64,000 nt of DNA, from assembly GCA_017163975.1 (NCBI GenBank), contig JAFFSR010000370.1, positions 620,001 through 684,000 on the forward strand. Direction: 5' to 3'. A program made the position numbers and the translations under genes. Each line of letters begins with the position of its first letter. The stretch's first letter is position 1. Shown here in pieces: positions 44,750 to 55,079 of this stretch. Origin of the DNA: Anastatus disparis (lineage: Eukaryota > Arthropoda > Insecta > Hymenoptera > Eupelmidae). A model generated the notes under the pieces. That model made no database searches. It saw only the letters and a program-made list of their open reading frames with translations, and had not been told where the DNA came from.

Positions 44750-46624
44750 TCTCACTATACCTTACACGTTTCTCGTCCAATGGTCGGTGCAAAGGTTTCC
44801 TTTTACGTTTTTTTTCAGTGGTTTTGCAATCTCTTTTCAACATCTAGCAGTGATCAGTCAGCATACTAGTATCCCATCTACCTTTATAACGCTCCTCTAT
44901 TACTTTAATATCATGGTGAAAACGCTATCCCTGTTCTTCACTATAATCACCTCAGTTGTCAGGTAAACTATCCAAGTGATTGTGTAAAAAATGTAATTTA
45001 TAGTTCATTAAGCAATTCATTTTCTCAAAGTTCTCAACCATTTTAGATACAATTTCTTTGTAATTTCGGCTTCTGTGATCACCCAAGAAGTTTTCGGTAA
45101 CTTCCTGGAAGCTAAGACATGCAGCTCTTTCAATGTTTGTCATGGAACTAATGAACTGATCATAAGACATCATTTTTCTTATTTCTGGATCATCAAAAAT
45201 ACCTTCCTTCAATTTCGCATCCGATTTATTTGGAAACTGGCTTTCCAAGTATTTGAAGCACTGACCATCTTTATTTGAAGCCTTAACGAATTGTTTCATT
45301 GCACCAAGTTTTATGTTTAATGGCGGAATGAGAACTTTTTCCGGGTCAACAAATGGAGTAGCTATAACGTTACTTTTTCCGACTTTGAGAGATTTTCTTT
45401 CAGACCATTTATGATTTGTATAGTGCTTTGCACGGTCTCTACTATCCCATAAGCACAAGAAACATGGCGTCTTCGTGAATCCAGACTGCTGTCATAACAA
45501 TATTCCGGAATCTTTCAAATCACCACATATAAGCCATTTATGCTTGTCATACTGAATTTTTTGTATTATAATTTTCAGATTATCACATGTTTCCTTCATT
45601 GTAGTGGAGTGCGCTGTTGGAACTGATGCATTGTGGTTCCTGTTGTGTAGTAATACAGCTTTTAAACTTCTGTCTGATGAATGTATGAACAATCTCCATT
45701 CTTCGACTTTATATACATTAGGCTTAATTTCATTCATTAAACCTTTTACGTCTTTACAAAATATCATTTGATCGCCATCATGATTTATTTCTTCAAAATA
45801 TGGTTTGAAACTTTTGCTTCTTGTCCTGTAAAAAGATATTTCAGTAGAATTTGCCAACAGATTCATGGCTTTTAATAATAAAGCTAAATGTTCTGCTTCA
45901 TCTTTACGTAAGTTGAGCTCTCTAACTAAGTCGTTTAGTTTATTTTGAGTCTATAATGTACGCTTTTGTCTTTTTGGCCCGCTGGAAGGAAAAGGTTGTG
46001 ATCGTCGTCATCATCATCATCATCACCGTTATTTTCAATTTCTTCATAACTATCGCTTTCATAGGATTCATCTTTTAAATCATTCTTATCAATTGTATCT
46101 CCATGAATGCCGTCATGGACTTCGTTGTTATCTTTATCATCATGTTTTTCATCGTCGGAATCTGATTCAATTGATAACCTCTCAAGAAAATCTAATTCTT
46201 CATCTTTTCTCGTTTTTTCGATAGGTCTTTTCAGAGAAATAACATCGGCATAATTTACAGTAGTTTTGTTTTTACTAGTCATTTCAATAATTTTGGTGTT
46301 ACAGAAGTAACAATCCTCTATTCTATCTGGTTGATACCATTCCATTGGGCTATCAAATTTAACTTTATCATCTTCTTTCGTTTTATCCTACATGCAAAGC
46401 ATTTTGCGACATTGTTCGCAGATACTATATGAAGTCCATTTTTCTATATTTACATCTGTTTTCAATTTAAAGCAGGTTTCGTAAATGTTTTGGAGATTCG
46501 CATTGAAATGTCTTCGAGATTTTAGCGGAGTGAATACTCCACAGACCAAACAAAAAAGATTTCTTTTATTTGGACAAATATGCTCTGGAGATGTAGAAGG
46601 TGAATGATCCATGGTCTTTAACAT
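44750..46624 (-). pseudogene. transposase-like protein gene, element A, longer copy
   Basis: Homologous along its length to the intact 617-residue protein at 61244-63097. From the ATG at 46624: zinc-type CLVCG and CEQC, a TAG at about 46387, DCYFCNTKI, and an acidic stretch (SYEEIENNGDDDD). A frameshift at about 45950 follows. Next are FIHSSDRSLKAVLLHN and WLICGDLK, a TGA before QQSGFT, PCFLCLWDSRDRAKHY, PPLNIKLGAMKQFVKA and FPNKSDAKLKEGIFDDPEIR. Two more stops flank GDYSEEQG and RFHHD near 44910-44960. It ends KPLHRPLDEKRVR. Confidence 0.85.
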
Positions 46625-46632
46625 AACCCCGC

Positions 46633-46903
46633 ACGTTAGGGATCCTGGTCCGATCGCAGGTGAGTCTGCTGTTCCGGAGGTGATAACTCTTATACCTCTC
46701 CGGAGCTAAGTATAAGAGCTTTCCGACTTTGACAAGGACAATGTCAACTTATCGTCGGACACACTACAGCTTCATCCTCACACCCTAACGTCCCCCTGCA
46801 AGGCAGTGCGCTTCCACTGGCATCGTTATCTCGACAAGCTTATGAGCGGATCATTTCATACAACCCCATTTGGGGCAGTGTCACCGTCACAGTTTTTGTC
46901 GAG
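46633..46903 (-). ncRNA. conserved structured 5' leader with pseudoknot, element A
   Basis: Lies directly upstream of the minus-strand ATG (46624) and is alignable with 63119-63391. Paired segments: outer stem 46633-46641/46783-46791; pseudoknot stems 46687-46694/46711-46718 and 46674-46679/46698-46703 (interleaved); hairpin 46723-46736/46748-46758; small hairpin 46804-46808/46815-46819; long stem 46830-46837/46896-46903. Most stems differ from element C by paired changes. One pair is G-U only on the minus strand, placing the RNA in the mRNA sense. It is probably a 5' UTR rather than a free RNA. Its function is unknown. Confidence 0.75.
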
Positions 46904-47394
46904 GCAGCAGGTAAAGGTTATTTTAACGAAAAAAATTCATGTTAAAATTTTTCTTATTTATTTGAACGTATATTTATACAATTAGAAAAGACACGCTAAT
47001 TTTTTACAAAATTCTTCACGTATCACAGAAAACTTTAAAACATTTTGAAATTGTATAATGTTCGATCTCACAAATAAGAGAAAATTAAATATGATCTTTT
47101 ATTCTTTAAAGTAATCTTGTATTCAATTGAAATTATTTAATATTTTACAACAACCCTAAGATACCGTGGATTAGGTTTATTTTGCATGAAATTAATATAT
47201 GCGACCTTAAAATTACCTTTGTAGATTTGACTTTAAAATCAATTTTGTAAATTTGACCTTGAAATGACCTTGATCCTGATGTGATGGGTCGAATGGACTA
47301 CGAATTCTGATTCAGCGAACTCAAAAACATAAGCTGTCTATGGTCTAATCAACATAATGACGAACATAATGACGAAGAAGAAGATGACAAAGTT
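46904..47394. other. centre of element A
   Basis: AT-rich DNA plus, at 47215-47343, one diverged copy of the terminal 122-bp unit (CGAATGGACTACGAATTCTG, GAACTCAAAAACATAAG) in right-end orientation. This suggests the plus arm was once the end of another copy. Confidence 0.5.
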
Positions 47395-48995
47395 CAATTT
47401 GATAGCCGAATAGAATGGTATCGAGCAGACGGAAGAGAGGATTGTTACTGTTGCCACACCGAAATTATCGGAATTAATAGTAAACGAAAAACAAATGTGA
47501 ATTATGCTGATGTCATTTCTGTAAAAATAACTATCGAAAAAACGAGAAGAGATGAAGAAATAGATCTTCTTGAGAGGTTATCAATTGAATCAGATTCCAA
47601 CGATGAAAAAAAATGATGATAAAGATAACAACGAAGTCTATGACGGCATTCATGGAGATACAATTGATAAGAATGATTTAAAAGATGAATCCTATGAAAG
47701 CGATAGTTATGAAGAAATTGAAAATAACGGTGATGATGATGATGATGACGACGATCACAACCTTTTCCTTCCAGCAAGCCAAAAAGACAAAAGCGTAAAG
47801 TTATGGACTCAAAATAAACCAAACGACTTAGTTAGAGAGCTCAACTTACCTAAAAATGGAGCAGAACATTTAGCTACATCTTCAAAGCCATGAATCGATT
47901 GGCAAATTCTACTAAAGTATCTTTTTACATAACAAGAAGCAAAAGTTTCGAACCATATTTTGAAGAAATGAAACATGACGGTAATGAAATTGTATATTGT
48001 AGAGATGTAAAAGGTTTGATGAATGAAATTAAGCCTAATGTATATAAAGTCGAAGAATGGAGATTGTTCATAGATTCATCAAACAAAAGTTTAAAAGCTG
48101 TATTACTACACAACAGCAACTACTTTACCTCAGTTCCTATAGCGCATACCACTACAATGAAGAAAACATATGACAATCTCAAAATTATAATATAAAAAAT
48201 TCAGTATGACAAACATAAACGGCTTATATCTGGCAATTTGAAAGATTCCGGAATATTGTTATGACAGCAGTCTGGATTTACAAAGACGTCATGTTTCTTG
48301 GGCTGATAGGATAGGAGAGACCGTGCAAAGCACTTTACAAATCATAAATGGCCTGAAAGAAAATCTCTCGAAGTCGGAAAAAGTAACGTTATAGCTACTC
48401 CATTTGTTGACCCGGAAAAAGTTCTCATTCTGCCATTACACATAAAACTTGGTGCAATGAAACAATTCGTTAAGGCTTCAAATAAAGATGGTCAGTGCTT
48501 CAAATACTTGGAAAGCCAGTTTCCAAATAAATCGGATGCGAAATTGAAGGAAGGTATTTTTGATGGTCCAGAAATTAGAAAAATGATATCTTATGATCAG
48601 TTCATTAGTTCCATGACAAACATTGAAAGAGCTGCATGTCTTAGCTTCCAGGAAGTTACCGAAAACTTCTTGGGTGATCACAGAAGCCGAAATTACAAAG
48701 AAATTGTATCTAAAATGGTTGAGAACTTTGAGAAAATGAATTGCTTAATGAACTATAAATTACATTTTTTACATAATCACTTGGATAGTTTACCTGACAA
48801 CTGAGGTGATTATAGTGAAGAACAGGGATAGCGTTTTCACCATGATATTAAAGTAATAGAGGAGCGTTATAAAGGTAGATGGGATACTAGTATGCTGACT
48901 GATCACTGCTAGATGTTGAAAAGAGATTGCAAAACCACTGAAGAAAAAACGTAAAAGGAAACCTTTGCACCGATCATTGGACGAGAAACGTGTAA
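47395..48995 (+). pseudogene. transposase-like protein gene, element A, 5'-truncated copy
   Basis: Begins near RIEWYRADGREDCYCC, the equivalent of residue about 100 of the intact protein, and runs to the same C terminus. It contains the acidic block, FIDSSNKSLKAVLLHN, PLHIKLGAMKQFVKA and SDAKLKEGIFDGPEIRKM. It shares with the minus copy the TGA before QQSGFT (48263), the TGA after LDSLPDN (48802) and the TAG in SEEQG-stop-RFHHD (48828). It has its own frameshifts near 47613 and 48195. Confidence 0.85.
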
Positions 48996-49011
48996 GGTAT
49001 AGTGAGAAAAA

Positions 49012-49672
49012 ATAAATGGCATGAAATTTATTTTGTGTTACGCAAATTTTGTATATTTTACCTTAAATTTACCATCACTTTGAGGTCATGGGGTCAAACG
49101 GACTACGGATTTGGATTCAGTGACCCCAAAAACATAAATATATATGCTGTTAAAATATGGTTCCCACTAATTTCGTAGATTTGACCTTCAAATGAGCTTG
49201 ACCCTGAGGTCATGGGGTTAAACGGACCACGGATTCGGATTCAGCGACCCCAAAAACATAAATATATACTAATAAAATATAGTTTTCACTAATTTCGTAG
49301 ATTTGACTTTTGAACAACGTTGACCCTGAGGTCATGGGGTCAAGCGGACCATGGATTCGGATTCAGCGACCCCAAAAACATAAATATATACTGTTGAAAT
49401 ATGGTTTCCACTAATTTCGTAGATTTGACCTTCAAATGACCTTGACCCTGAGGTCATGGGGTCAAACGGACCACGGATTCGGATTTAGCGACCCCAAAAA
49501 TATAAGTATATACTGTTAAAATATGGTTCCCACTAATTTCGTAGATTCGACCTTTAAATGACTCTGACCCTGAGGTTATGGGGTCAAACTGACCACGGAT
49601 TCGGATTCAGCGATCCCAAAAACGTATATGGTCTGATCCGTGGGTTTTGACATTTTTTTTTGTGGGGCTGTG
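49012..49672. repeat. right end of element A with 122-bp tandem repeats
   Basis: Inverse of 44078-44745. Five CGGATTCGGATTCAGCGACC-containing units, ending TTTTTGTGGGGCTGTG. Confidence 0.92.
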
Positions 49673-49966
49673 TAATGAAGTTAAGAATATTACTCGATTT
49701 TACCTGACATTTTACCTGAAAATTAGAACTTTGCTAACTTTTTATAGCTTTTATGGCAAAAAATACAGTTCACAACTAGTATGAAAGGACTTTTTTACGA
49801 AATTCGTTGCGACTCTAGCCTTTGGCTAAGGTGAACTTCTCGTTTGGTAAATGAAGCCTTCTCATACATGTTTCGAAATGTACTATTTTTGGTGAATTGA
49901 ATTGAAAAATAGTGGAAATTCGACACAAAAGTTTCAGAAACAGATTAACATACCTAATTCTAAGTT
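49673..49966. repeat. dispersed repeat, no gene
   Basis: The segment 49784-49880 is the inverse of 28604-28685 (CTTCTCGTTTGGTAAATGAAG against its complement). It is preceded by GGCAAAAAATACAGTTC, as at 24195. No ORF. Confidence 0.45.
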
Positions 49967-50294
49967 TAATTTATAGCTTACAAGAAGAGCACCCCACCTC
50001 TGAGAAACGGATTCAGTTCAAACTTTATGATATGATTTCTTGATGATAATATTTGAACACGTGTTTTTCTTTTTGTCGAATAGGTCTCCTAGGTAAGGAT
50101 ATAGACATTTTTTCAAAAATATAGTAAATAAGAGCCTTTATAAAAACTTAAATAACCAGAAAACTAAGATTCTTACAAAAAATTCATAAAAGATAAAATA
50201 AAGCATGAATTAAAACTACACCTGTACTTATAAATATTGCTCATCTTTTTATTTGATTACGAAATTCTAAGAAAATAAATAAATTAGCTTGCAG

Positions 50295-50474
50295 CATGAA
50301 TCGTGAACATTATTCAGTTAAATTTTCAAATAAATTCATTCATTAGTTTTTAATAACTTTGGCTTTCCGGTAACAAATCGAAAAATTTAAATAGATGTTA
50401 GTGGAACCCAAAGTTATTGAAAACTGATGAATGAATTTATTCAAAAATTTAATTGAATAATGTTCATGGTTCAT
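50295..50474. mobile_element. 180-bp hairpin MITE
   Basis: ATGAATCGTGAACATTATTC and its inverse; arms of about 75 bp with AATAAATTCATTCAT and AACTTTGG blocks, meeting near 50385. Confidence 0.75.
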
Positions 50475-50752
50475 ACTATAAGCCAATGTACATTTATAGA
50501 TAATTTTTTTACAATCATGCAGTTTTCAAATTTGTTCAAATATAGATTCATTTTATCCTGTGCAATAGTCCACGTATTAGCATCAGCAACGATGACAGTG
50601 TCATCAGCATACGATGTAAAAGTCTCCTCAGGCAAGCCATTCAGTAGATCATTAACGTACAGAATAAATAATAAAGGTCCCAATATTGTTCTCTGGGGAA
50701 CACCAGTTATCACAGTTTGAGGTATACTTGCTTCACTCTGTATTTTGGCCAT
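50471..50752 (-). pseudogene. non-LTR reverse transcriptase fragment
   Basis: Minus strand, about 90 codons: GVPQRTILGPLLFILYVNDL (usually GVPQGSILGPLLF) and TSYADDTVIVADANTW with the catalytic YADD intact. Jockey/RTE-like. Nothing else of the element is nearby. Confidence 0.85.
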
Positions 50753-50929
50753 CTACTTTCTATCTAAAAGGTAGCTTTTTAAAAGTTTCAATACTTTTCG
50801 TCTAATAATATAACTACATAACAAAAATTTTTATCTGAAAGGTTTACTTTTATGACATATTTTTTGTTTAGAATAGAAGTCCTGAATAATTTAAATAAAA
50901 GAAAAATATATTCTGATTCTAGCTATATG

Positions 50930-51372
50930 GGTCCTGCATGGGATCCCACATCATATTTAGAATTGAGTTTGTAGACTCCATATAAAAACCCATGTGGGAT
51001 CCCACATATTGAAAATTGAGTTTTGTCGACCTCATATAAGATCCCATATGTGATCCCATATACAATCCAATATTATATTTAGAATTGAGTTTGTCGAACC
51101 CATGTGGGATCACACATATTTAAAATTAAGTTTTGTTGACCTCACGTGGGATCCCATATGTGGTCCCATATTACATTTAGAATTGAGTTTGTAGACCCTT
51201 TATGGGATAATATATGGGATCCCGCGTTAAAATCCCATATGGGAACCCATATGGGATCCCGTGTTAAAACCCCATATGGGAACCCATATGAGATCCCGTG
51301 CTAAAAACCTCATATGGGAACCCATAAAGGATCCCATATGAAATCCCATGAGGGATCCCATGTAGTTTTTTT
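50930..51372. repeat. tandem repeats of ATCCCATATGGGAT type
   Basis: Many degenerate copies of the self-complementary ATCCCATATGGGAACCCATA, with two longer units of about 95 bp containing AGAATTGAGTTTGT (50957, 51081, 51180). Ends with AGTGGGGCTGT (51373), resembling the tips of element A. Confidence 0.75.
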
Positions 51373-51800
51373 TAGTGGGGCTGTTGTTTAAGAGTTATTC
51401 TTAATCAAATTTTACCACATATTTACTAAATATTTTTAGCATATAACATATGATCAATTTTTTATGTTATTTTATTAGCATATTTTAATCGACTGTAACT
51501 TTTGAACCATAAAAGCTTTTTTAATGTATCAAAGCTTTAATTAAAGCATTTAATTTAGGTTTCATTTTATATAACATGCATTTTTTTGTAAGAATCTTCG
51601 TTTTTTGTTTATTCGGATTCTTATAAAGATTCTTATTTACCATACTTTCGAAAAAATGTCTATCCGTGTCTAGGAGGTCTATACGACGAAAAGAAAAAAT
51701 ACGGGCTCATTTTTTTTATTTGTCAAAAAATCAGATCCTGAAGTTTGAGCTTAATCCGTTTCTCGGAGGTGGGGTGCTCTCCTCGTTACTATAAATTCAA

Positions 51801-52175
51801 GAGGTCGGAAAATCTAACTATAAACTTTAGAAAAATGTAAAGAGTTATCCGCATCTTTTAACATATAAGGCAATATTTTCTTTTATGAGGAGTAATTTAT
51901 TTTATTGCTTCATTTTCAAGAATAGTTCGACTAACTTAAAGATCAGATCTTTAGAATATGCGTATTCCTTGACATTGATAAAAAATTGTTATTATATCAG
52001 TGCCGAACGGTTTACATTATTAATTTGTATATTTGAATATTGTACGAATTTATTCTGTAAATAAATTTAAATTATGTATAACTAATCTTTTTAGTGAAAT
52101 ACTAGCGAAAAATACGTCCCTTCAAACTATCATCATCATCGTCCTCGTCATCGTCGTTGTCGTCGCCATCGGCAT
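51801..52175. other. no gene; one arm of a hairpin MITE family
   Basis: 51848-51945 resembles one arm of the MITE at 22752-23138. The rest is featureless. Confidence 0.4.
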
Positions 52176-52538
52176 CTGTGTGTGTATGTGTATGTGTGTA
52201 TCTGTATACGTGTATGCGTATGTGTGTATGTGTATGTGTGTTTGTGTATGCGTGTATGTGTATGTGTGTATGTGTATGTGTGTATATGTGTATGCGTGTA
52301 TAACTATGTGTGAATGTGTGTGCGTGTATGTGTATGTGTATGTGTGTGTGTGCGTGTGTGCGTGTCTGTGTATGTGTATGTGTGTATGTGTATACGTGTA
52401 TGTGTATGTCCATGTGTGTATGTGTATGTGTGTTTGTGTATACGCATGTGTGCGTGCGTGTGTGTGTGTGTGTATGTGTATGTGTGTGTGTATGCGTGTA
52501 TGTGTATATGTGTTTGTGTGTGTGTGTGTGTGTGTGTA
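52176..52538. repeat. (TGTGTA)n minisatellite
   Basis: 360 bases of TG/TA/CG dinucleotide mixtures. Long frames on both strands encode only Cys/Val/Tyr or His/Thr/Ile repeats. Confidence 0.97.
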
Positions 52539-52996
52539 AGGGAACAATAGAAAGCATTTGAAATGATGCTGTGACGTCACGGGTGGACGACAAAATAAAT
52601 AATCAAGAACATGAAAATTAAAATGTAATAGAAAAATTAAAGAAACGTTAACCTAAAAATAAACACTTAATGAATAATTATAATTGCATATTTATTTTTT
52701 CATACAATATTTTTGAAGAAGTTGCGCTATTAGTTGCACAAAAAGTTGTGTCACTTTTCGTTCGATAAAGCGATACAATAAGTAGCGTAAAAAACAGTAC
52801 AGAAAGAAGTCCAAACGGTAGCACTAACTTCAGCGCTTGAAGTTGCGTGACTTTTTTTAGGAGGATTATAGAGGTTATAACGAACTTATTAAAAAAAAGC
52901 GAAACATAGATTAAAAAAGGTATCAGAAGAAAATCACTGCGTATAAAAAATTATTATAGTTACCAATTTTCACACAAGAATTTTTATAAAATATAA
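52539..52996. other. no gene recognised
   Basis: AT-rich, no ORF or repeat partner seen. Confidence 0.4.
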
Positions 52997-53315
52997 CACA
53001 GACCCACAAAAAAATGTCTACTCTTGACCACACATACTTTTTCTTACGTATTTTTTGACGCCGAATCTAAATCTACTATAAAAAAAGTAGCTTTCTGCAA
53101 GATATTTTCAGGATAATGAGAAAAAACACCATTTTTTGAGGTTTTTTGAAGGTTTTTCGAAATTATAGAATAAAAAGAGCGGAAATAAAATCATTCTGAC
53201 TTCTGAATTGAATTCGACAGGATAAAATACATCGAAAACCATGTCTTGAATATTTTTTACAACTATTTTGTAACTCCTCATACGGAATTAAAAAGACTAA
53301 AAGACGCAAAAAGCC

Positions 53316-53719
53316 TACACTGAAAAAAATTTGCCTTTGGAGATGTCGATGACTTAAGGGATAAAGACTTTTCAATAATTGTGTTAAATTGATTCGCTAG
53401 CGTCGGAGTCTCTTATTCAAAGGTATTGCAGAAATAGAGAATCTCGGCTCTCGGGGTCTCTGACGCCGAGAGCTGAGTTAAGTTAGTTCGGCCGTGCACT
53501 TGCGCTATTGCGAGGACTCATCGAATTCCATATTTACGAATTTCGAGTAAGATCAAGTTCAGTTTCGTTTTGCATGTATTCGAGGATCCTTAGAGTTTAT
53601 TTATACGCTTGTACGAATTGAAATAATACTAAATGTAGAGTTATGAAATATTGTTTCTTTCATGAAATCAATAGACTCTAAATATCGAGATACCCAAAGA
53701 CGAAATTTCTTTCAGTGTA
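53316..53719. mobile_element. 404-bp MITE with CACTGAAA ends
   Basis: TACACTGAAAAAAATTT at the left and AAATTTCTTTCAGTGTA at the right; TA may be the target duplication. It interrupts the sequence shared by elements B and C at this point. Confidence 0.75.
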
Positions 53720-54084
53720 CATTCATTCTAAATTTGATTCGAAATCGATTAAAATTTGATTCTGTAACTTTATAACAGTTAGTAAGCATTATAAATGGTA
53801 TTCTGGGGGCTTTCGAGGTCGTTGATCATGAATTTGATGTCAGATTTTTAAAAGACCACTTCCAGGAGACGTTAACAAGTGACATATTGAATGTATTTAA
53901 TGATTTTCTAAAAAATCTTTGTTTTAAATACCATTTTGACGGTTTTCTGTGACGTGGTATATGGAAACAAGATTAACTTGGAATGTTGTGTGTAAATTGG
54001 ACTCAAAATTGATCATTAATGACACTAGTAAGCCCTGGTGAATTATTTTTAGTTAATTTTAAGATATTGAAGTATTAAATTGAT

Positions 54085-54440
54085 TTTCACTTTCGTACAC
54101 GTTTTTCATCGAATGATCGATGTAAAGGGTTTTTAGCACGTTTTTGTCACCTTTACGAAGTTGTATCTCTTTTTATCATTCAGCAGTAATCTGCCAACAT
54201 ACTTATGCCCCACCTTCTTTGAAATCTGAGTTCAAATTTTTTTAAGTCTTGGTGAAACCTTTCACCTTGCTCTTCACTAAAGTCACCGTTGTTTTCAGGA
54301 AATTGATCAATATGAGAATCAAGAAAATAAAGTTTTGAGTTCGTTAGGCAGCCTAATTTCTGGAAATTACGTACTGTTCTTTTCACAATATTTATGTAAT
54401 CCACATCTTTTGTGTTACCCAAAAAATTTGTTGACGTTCC
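54085..54440 (-). pseudogene. C-terminal part of the transposase-like gene, element B
   Basis: Minus strand reads GNTKDVDYINIVKRTVRNFQ, LYFLDSHIDQFPENNGDFSE, EQGERFHQDLKKFELRFQRR and SMLADYC. It carries the same GERFHQD block as the intact protein and ends KNPLHRSFDEKRVRK-like. The block upstream is separated by the 54.4-56.6 kb insertion. Confidence 0.85.
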
Positions 54441-55079
54441 CAGGAAAGTTGCATGAAAACGAAGTTAAAATTTCTTATTTTAAAGTGTTACTGTAAATAC
54501 CAAAAAGTAATTATTCTTTTTTAAATCATTAAAAATTTGGTTTTGATCAAATATTAGTTTTTATAAATCTTTTGTATATTATTGTGGTAATCTTAAATTC
54601 CATTATTTAGAAATAAGAATATAATAATCCCACACAGCGTGAATTAATCTTGAAATAACTTTATGAAATATTTCATGAAATACAACGTTGAAATGATTTA
54701 AAAAGGACTTTAAAAAAACAAGATTATTTTAAAAAGAATTTATGATATAATAAATAAAAATATCACAAAGTAATTATAAAAATATATCCAGAAAAGAAAC
54801 TAAAGTCATAGTATGAAATATTATATGAATTCTTGCTGAAAGGACTTTGAAAGGACTTTTTGTAAGGAAACATAGGAATATTATGGAAATCTTTTTACGA
54901 TTCCAATCATAGAATTATTGAAAAAGATTTTGAGAATTATCTAAGGTATTTTTTTACAAAATCATATCAAGGCTAATTCGGAATGCTTTCATGCAATATT
55001 TTATAAAATCTTTTGGTAAACTCTTACGAAATATTGCATGAAATTTAAAATCTCTTGGAAATTATTCATATAATAAGTT
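54441..55079. other. inserted AT-rich DNA with a 69-bp-repeat-family end
   Basis: CCCACACAGCGTGAA at 54636 and TGAAATATTTCATGAAAT after it resemble the start of the element at 41179. No ORF. Confidence 0.45.

Larger units (their letters stand above)
44078..49672. mobile_element. element A: palindromic transposon
   Basis: Ends CACAGCCCCACA...TGTGGGGCTGTG are flanked by TAA on both sides, a possible 3-bp duplication. Each end carries about 650 bp of 122-bp tandem repeats. Inside, a minus-strand gene (46633-44750) and a plus-strand copy (about 47395-48995) face away from each other around a 0.75-kb centre. The arms (44078-46380 and 47395-49672) are very similar. Both gene copies are dead. Confidence 0.85.
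49967..51800. mobile_element. 1.8-kb element with 250-bp inverted ends
   Basis: Left arm 49967-50225 and right arm 51535-51800 are inverse copies, for example AGAGCACCCCACCTCTGAGA near 49986 against its complement near 51760. Inside are a hairpin MITE (50295-50474), an RT fragment (50471-50752) and palindromic tandem repeats (50930-51372). It is non-autonomous or gutted. Confidence 0.65.

Noticed and set aside
45935..46050. Acidic run as a possible calcium-binding or chromatin protein
   Set aside because: It is simply the linker of the dead transposase-like gene, also present in the other arm and in copies B and C.
46625..46920. tRNA, 5S rRNA or spliceosomal RNA in the conserved leader
   Set aside because: I compared it from memory with U1, U2, U3, U4, U6, U12, 5S, SRP and RNase P/MRP features; only short chance matches such as ACTCACCTGC were seen.
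52033..52593. Frames of up to 168 codons at 52033-52539 and on the opposite strand
   Set aside because: Translation of a (TGTGTA)n minisatellite; no domain.
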